A stretch of DNA of 64,000 bases from Dipetalonema caudispina. Taxonomy: Eukaryota > Nematoda > Chromadorea > Rhabditida > Onchocercidae. The notes beneath the pieces were generated by a model, which was not told where the DNA came from, did not search any database, and saw only the letters and a list, made by a program, of their open reading frames with translations. The translations under genes and the position numbers were made by a program. Where the stretch lies: assembly GCA_013365325.1 (NCBI GenBank), contig JABVXV010000147.1:62001-126000 (forward strand). Reading direction: 5' to 3'. Positions 63,919-64,000 of this stretch are shown in pieces (positions within the stretch are counted from its first letter, which is position 1; each line of letters starts with the position of its first letter).

Positions 63919-64000
63919 CTTAGATACAATACAAATTACAAATAAACAAATCTTCTGTGATGGCTCATGGATTCAATACACATCTCTACCCTGATATGAG

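Noticed and set aside
1..64000. tRNA genes, rRNA, CRISPR arrays, intact transposons
   Set aside because: I looked for tRNA T-loop-like motifs on both strands, rRNA-like conserved tracts, regularly spaced repeats and terminal inverted repeats, and found none that could be supported by eye.

Overview
The window reads as nuclear DNA of a nematode, most likely a spirurid or filarial worm. It is strongly AT-rich, its genes are cut into many small exons with GT-AG introns of about 60-400 bases plus some multi-kilobase introns, and it carries a lipocalin-related (LPR) gene of the nematode type. The species cannot be named from the sequence. All gene models below were built by eye from open frames, splice signals and reading-phase bookkeeping; no database search was run.

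Layout: (1) 72-3216 (+), the 3' half of a helical protein I do not recognise. (2) 4518-16787 (+), a 32-exon LDL-receptor-related receptor with exactly the LRP5/6/Arrow order: signal peptide, four beta-propeller/EGF pairs, three LDLR class A modules, one membrane span and a proline/serine-rich tail. (3) 16.8-36.0 kb, a gene-poor AT-rich stretch with small repeats and one GC-richer island near 34.0-34.6 kb. (4) 35986-45484 (+), a secreted, probably GPI-anchored adhesion protein with three Ig domains and one FN3 domain (Klingon/IgLON-like), large introns, and a candidate 27-base micro-exon. (5) 47885-49900 (-), a lipocalin-related LPR protein. (6) 54218-55741 (+), a compact multi-exon gene of unknown family that is easy to miss because each exon is short. 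(7) 57855-63918 (-), a long basic, probably nuclear protein of unknown family that continues past the right edge and uses a GC-AG intron.

The genes are not an operon: they differ in strand and are separated by kilobases. Two are plausible cell-surface signalling or adhesion molecules (Wnt co-receptor-like; Ig/FN3) and one is an extracellular lipid-binding or matrix protein. The observation most worth following is the full LRP5/6-type receptor. As I understand it, C. elegans lacks a clear LRP5/6/Arrow orthologue. This copy also has an altered cytoplasmic tail in which PPPSPxS-type motifs are present only in degenerate form.
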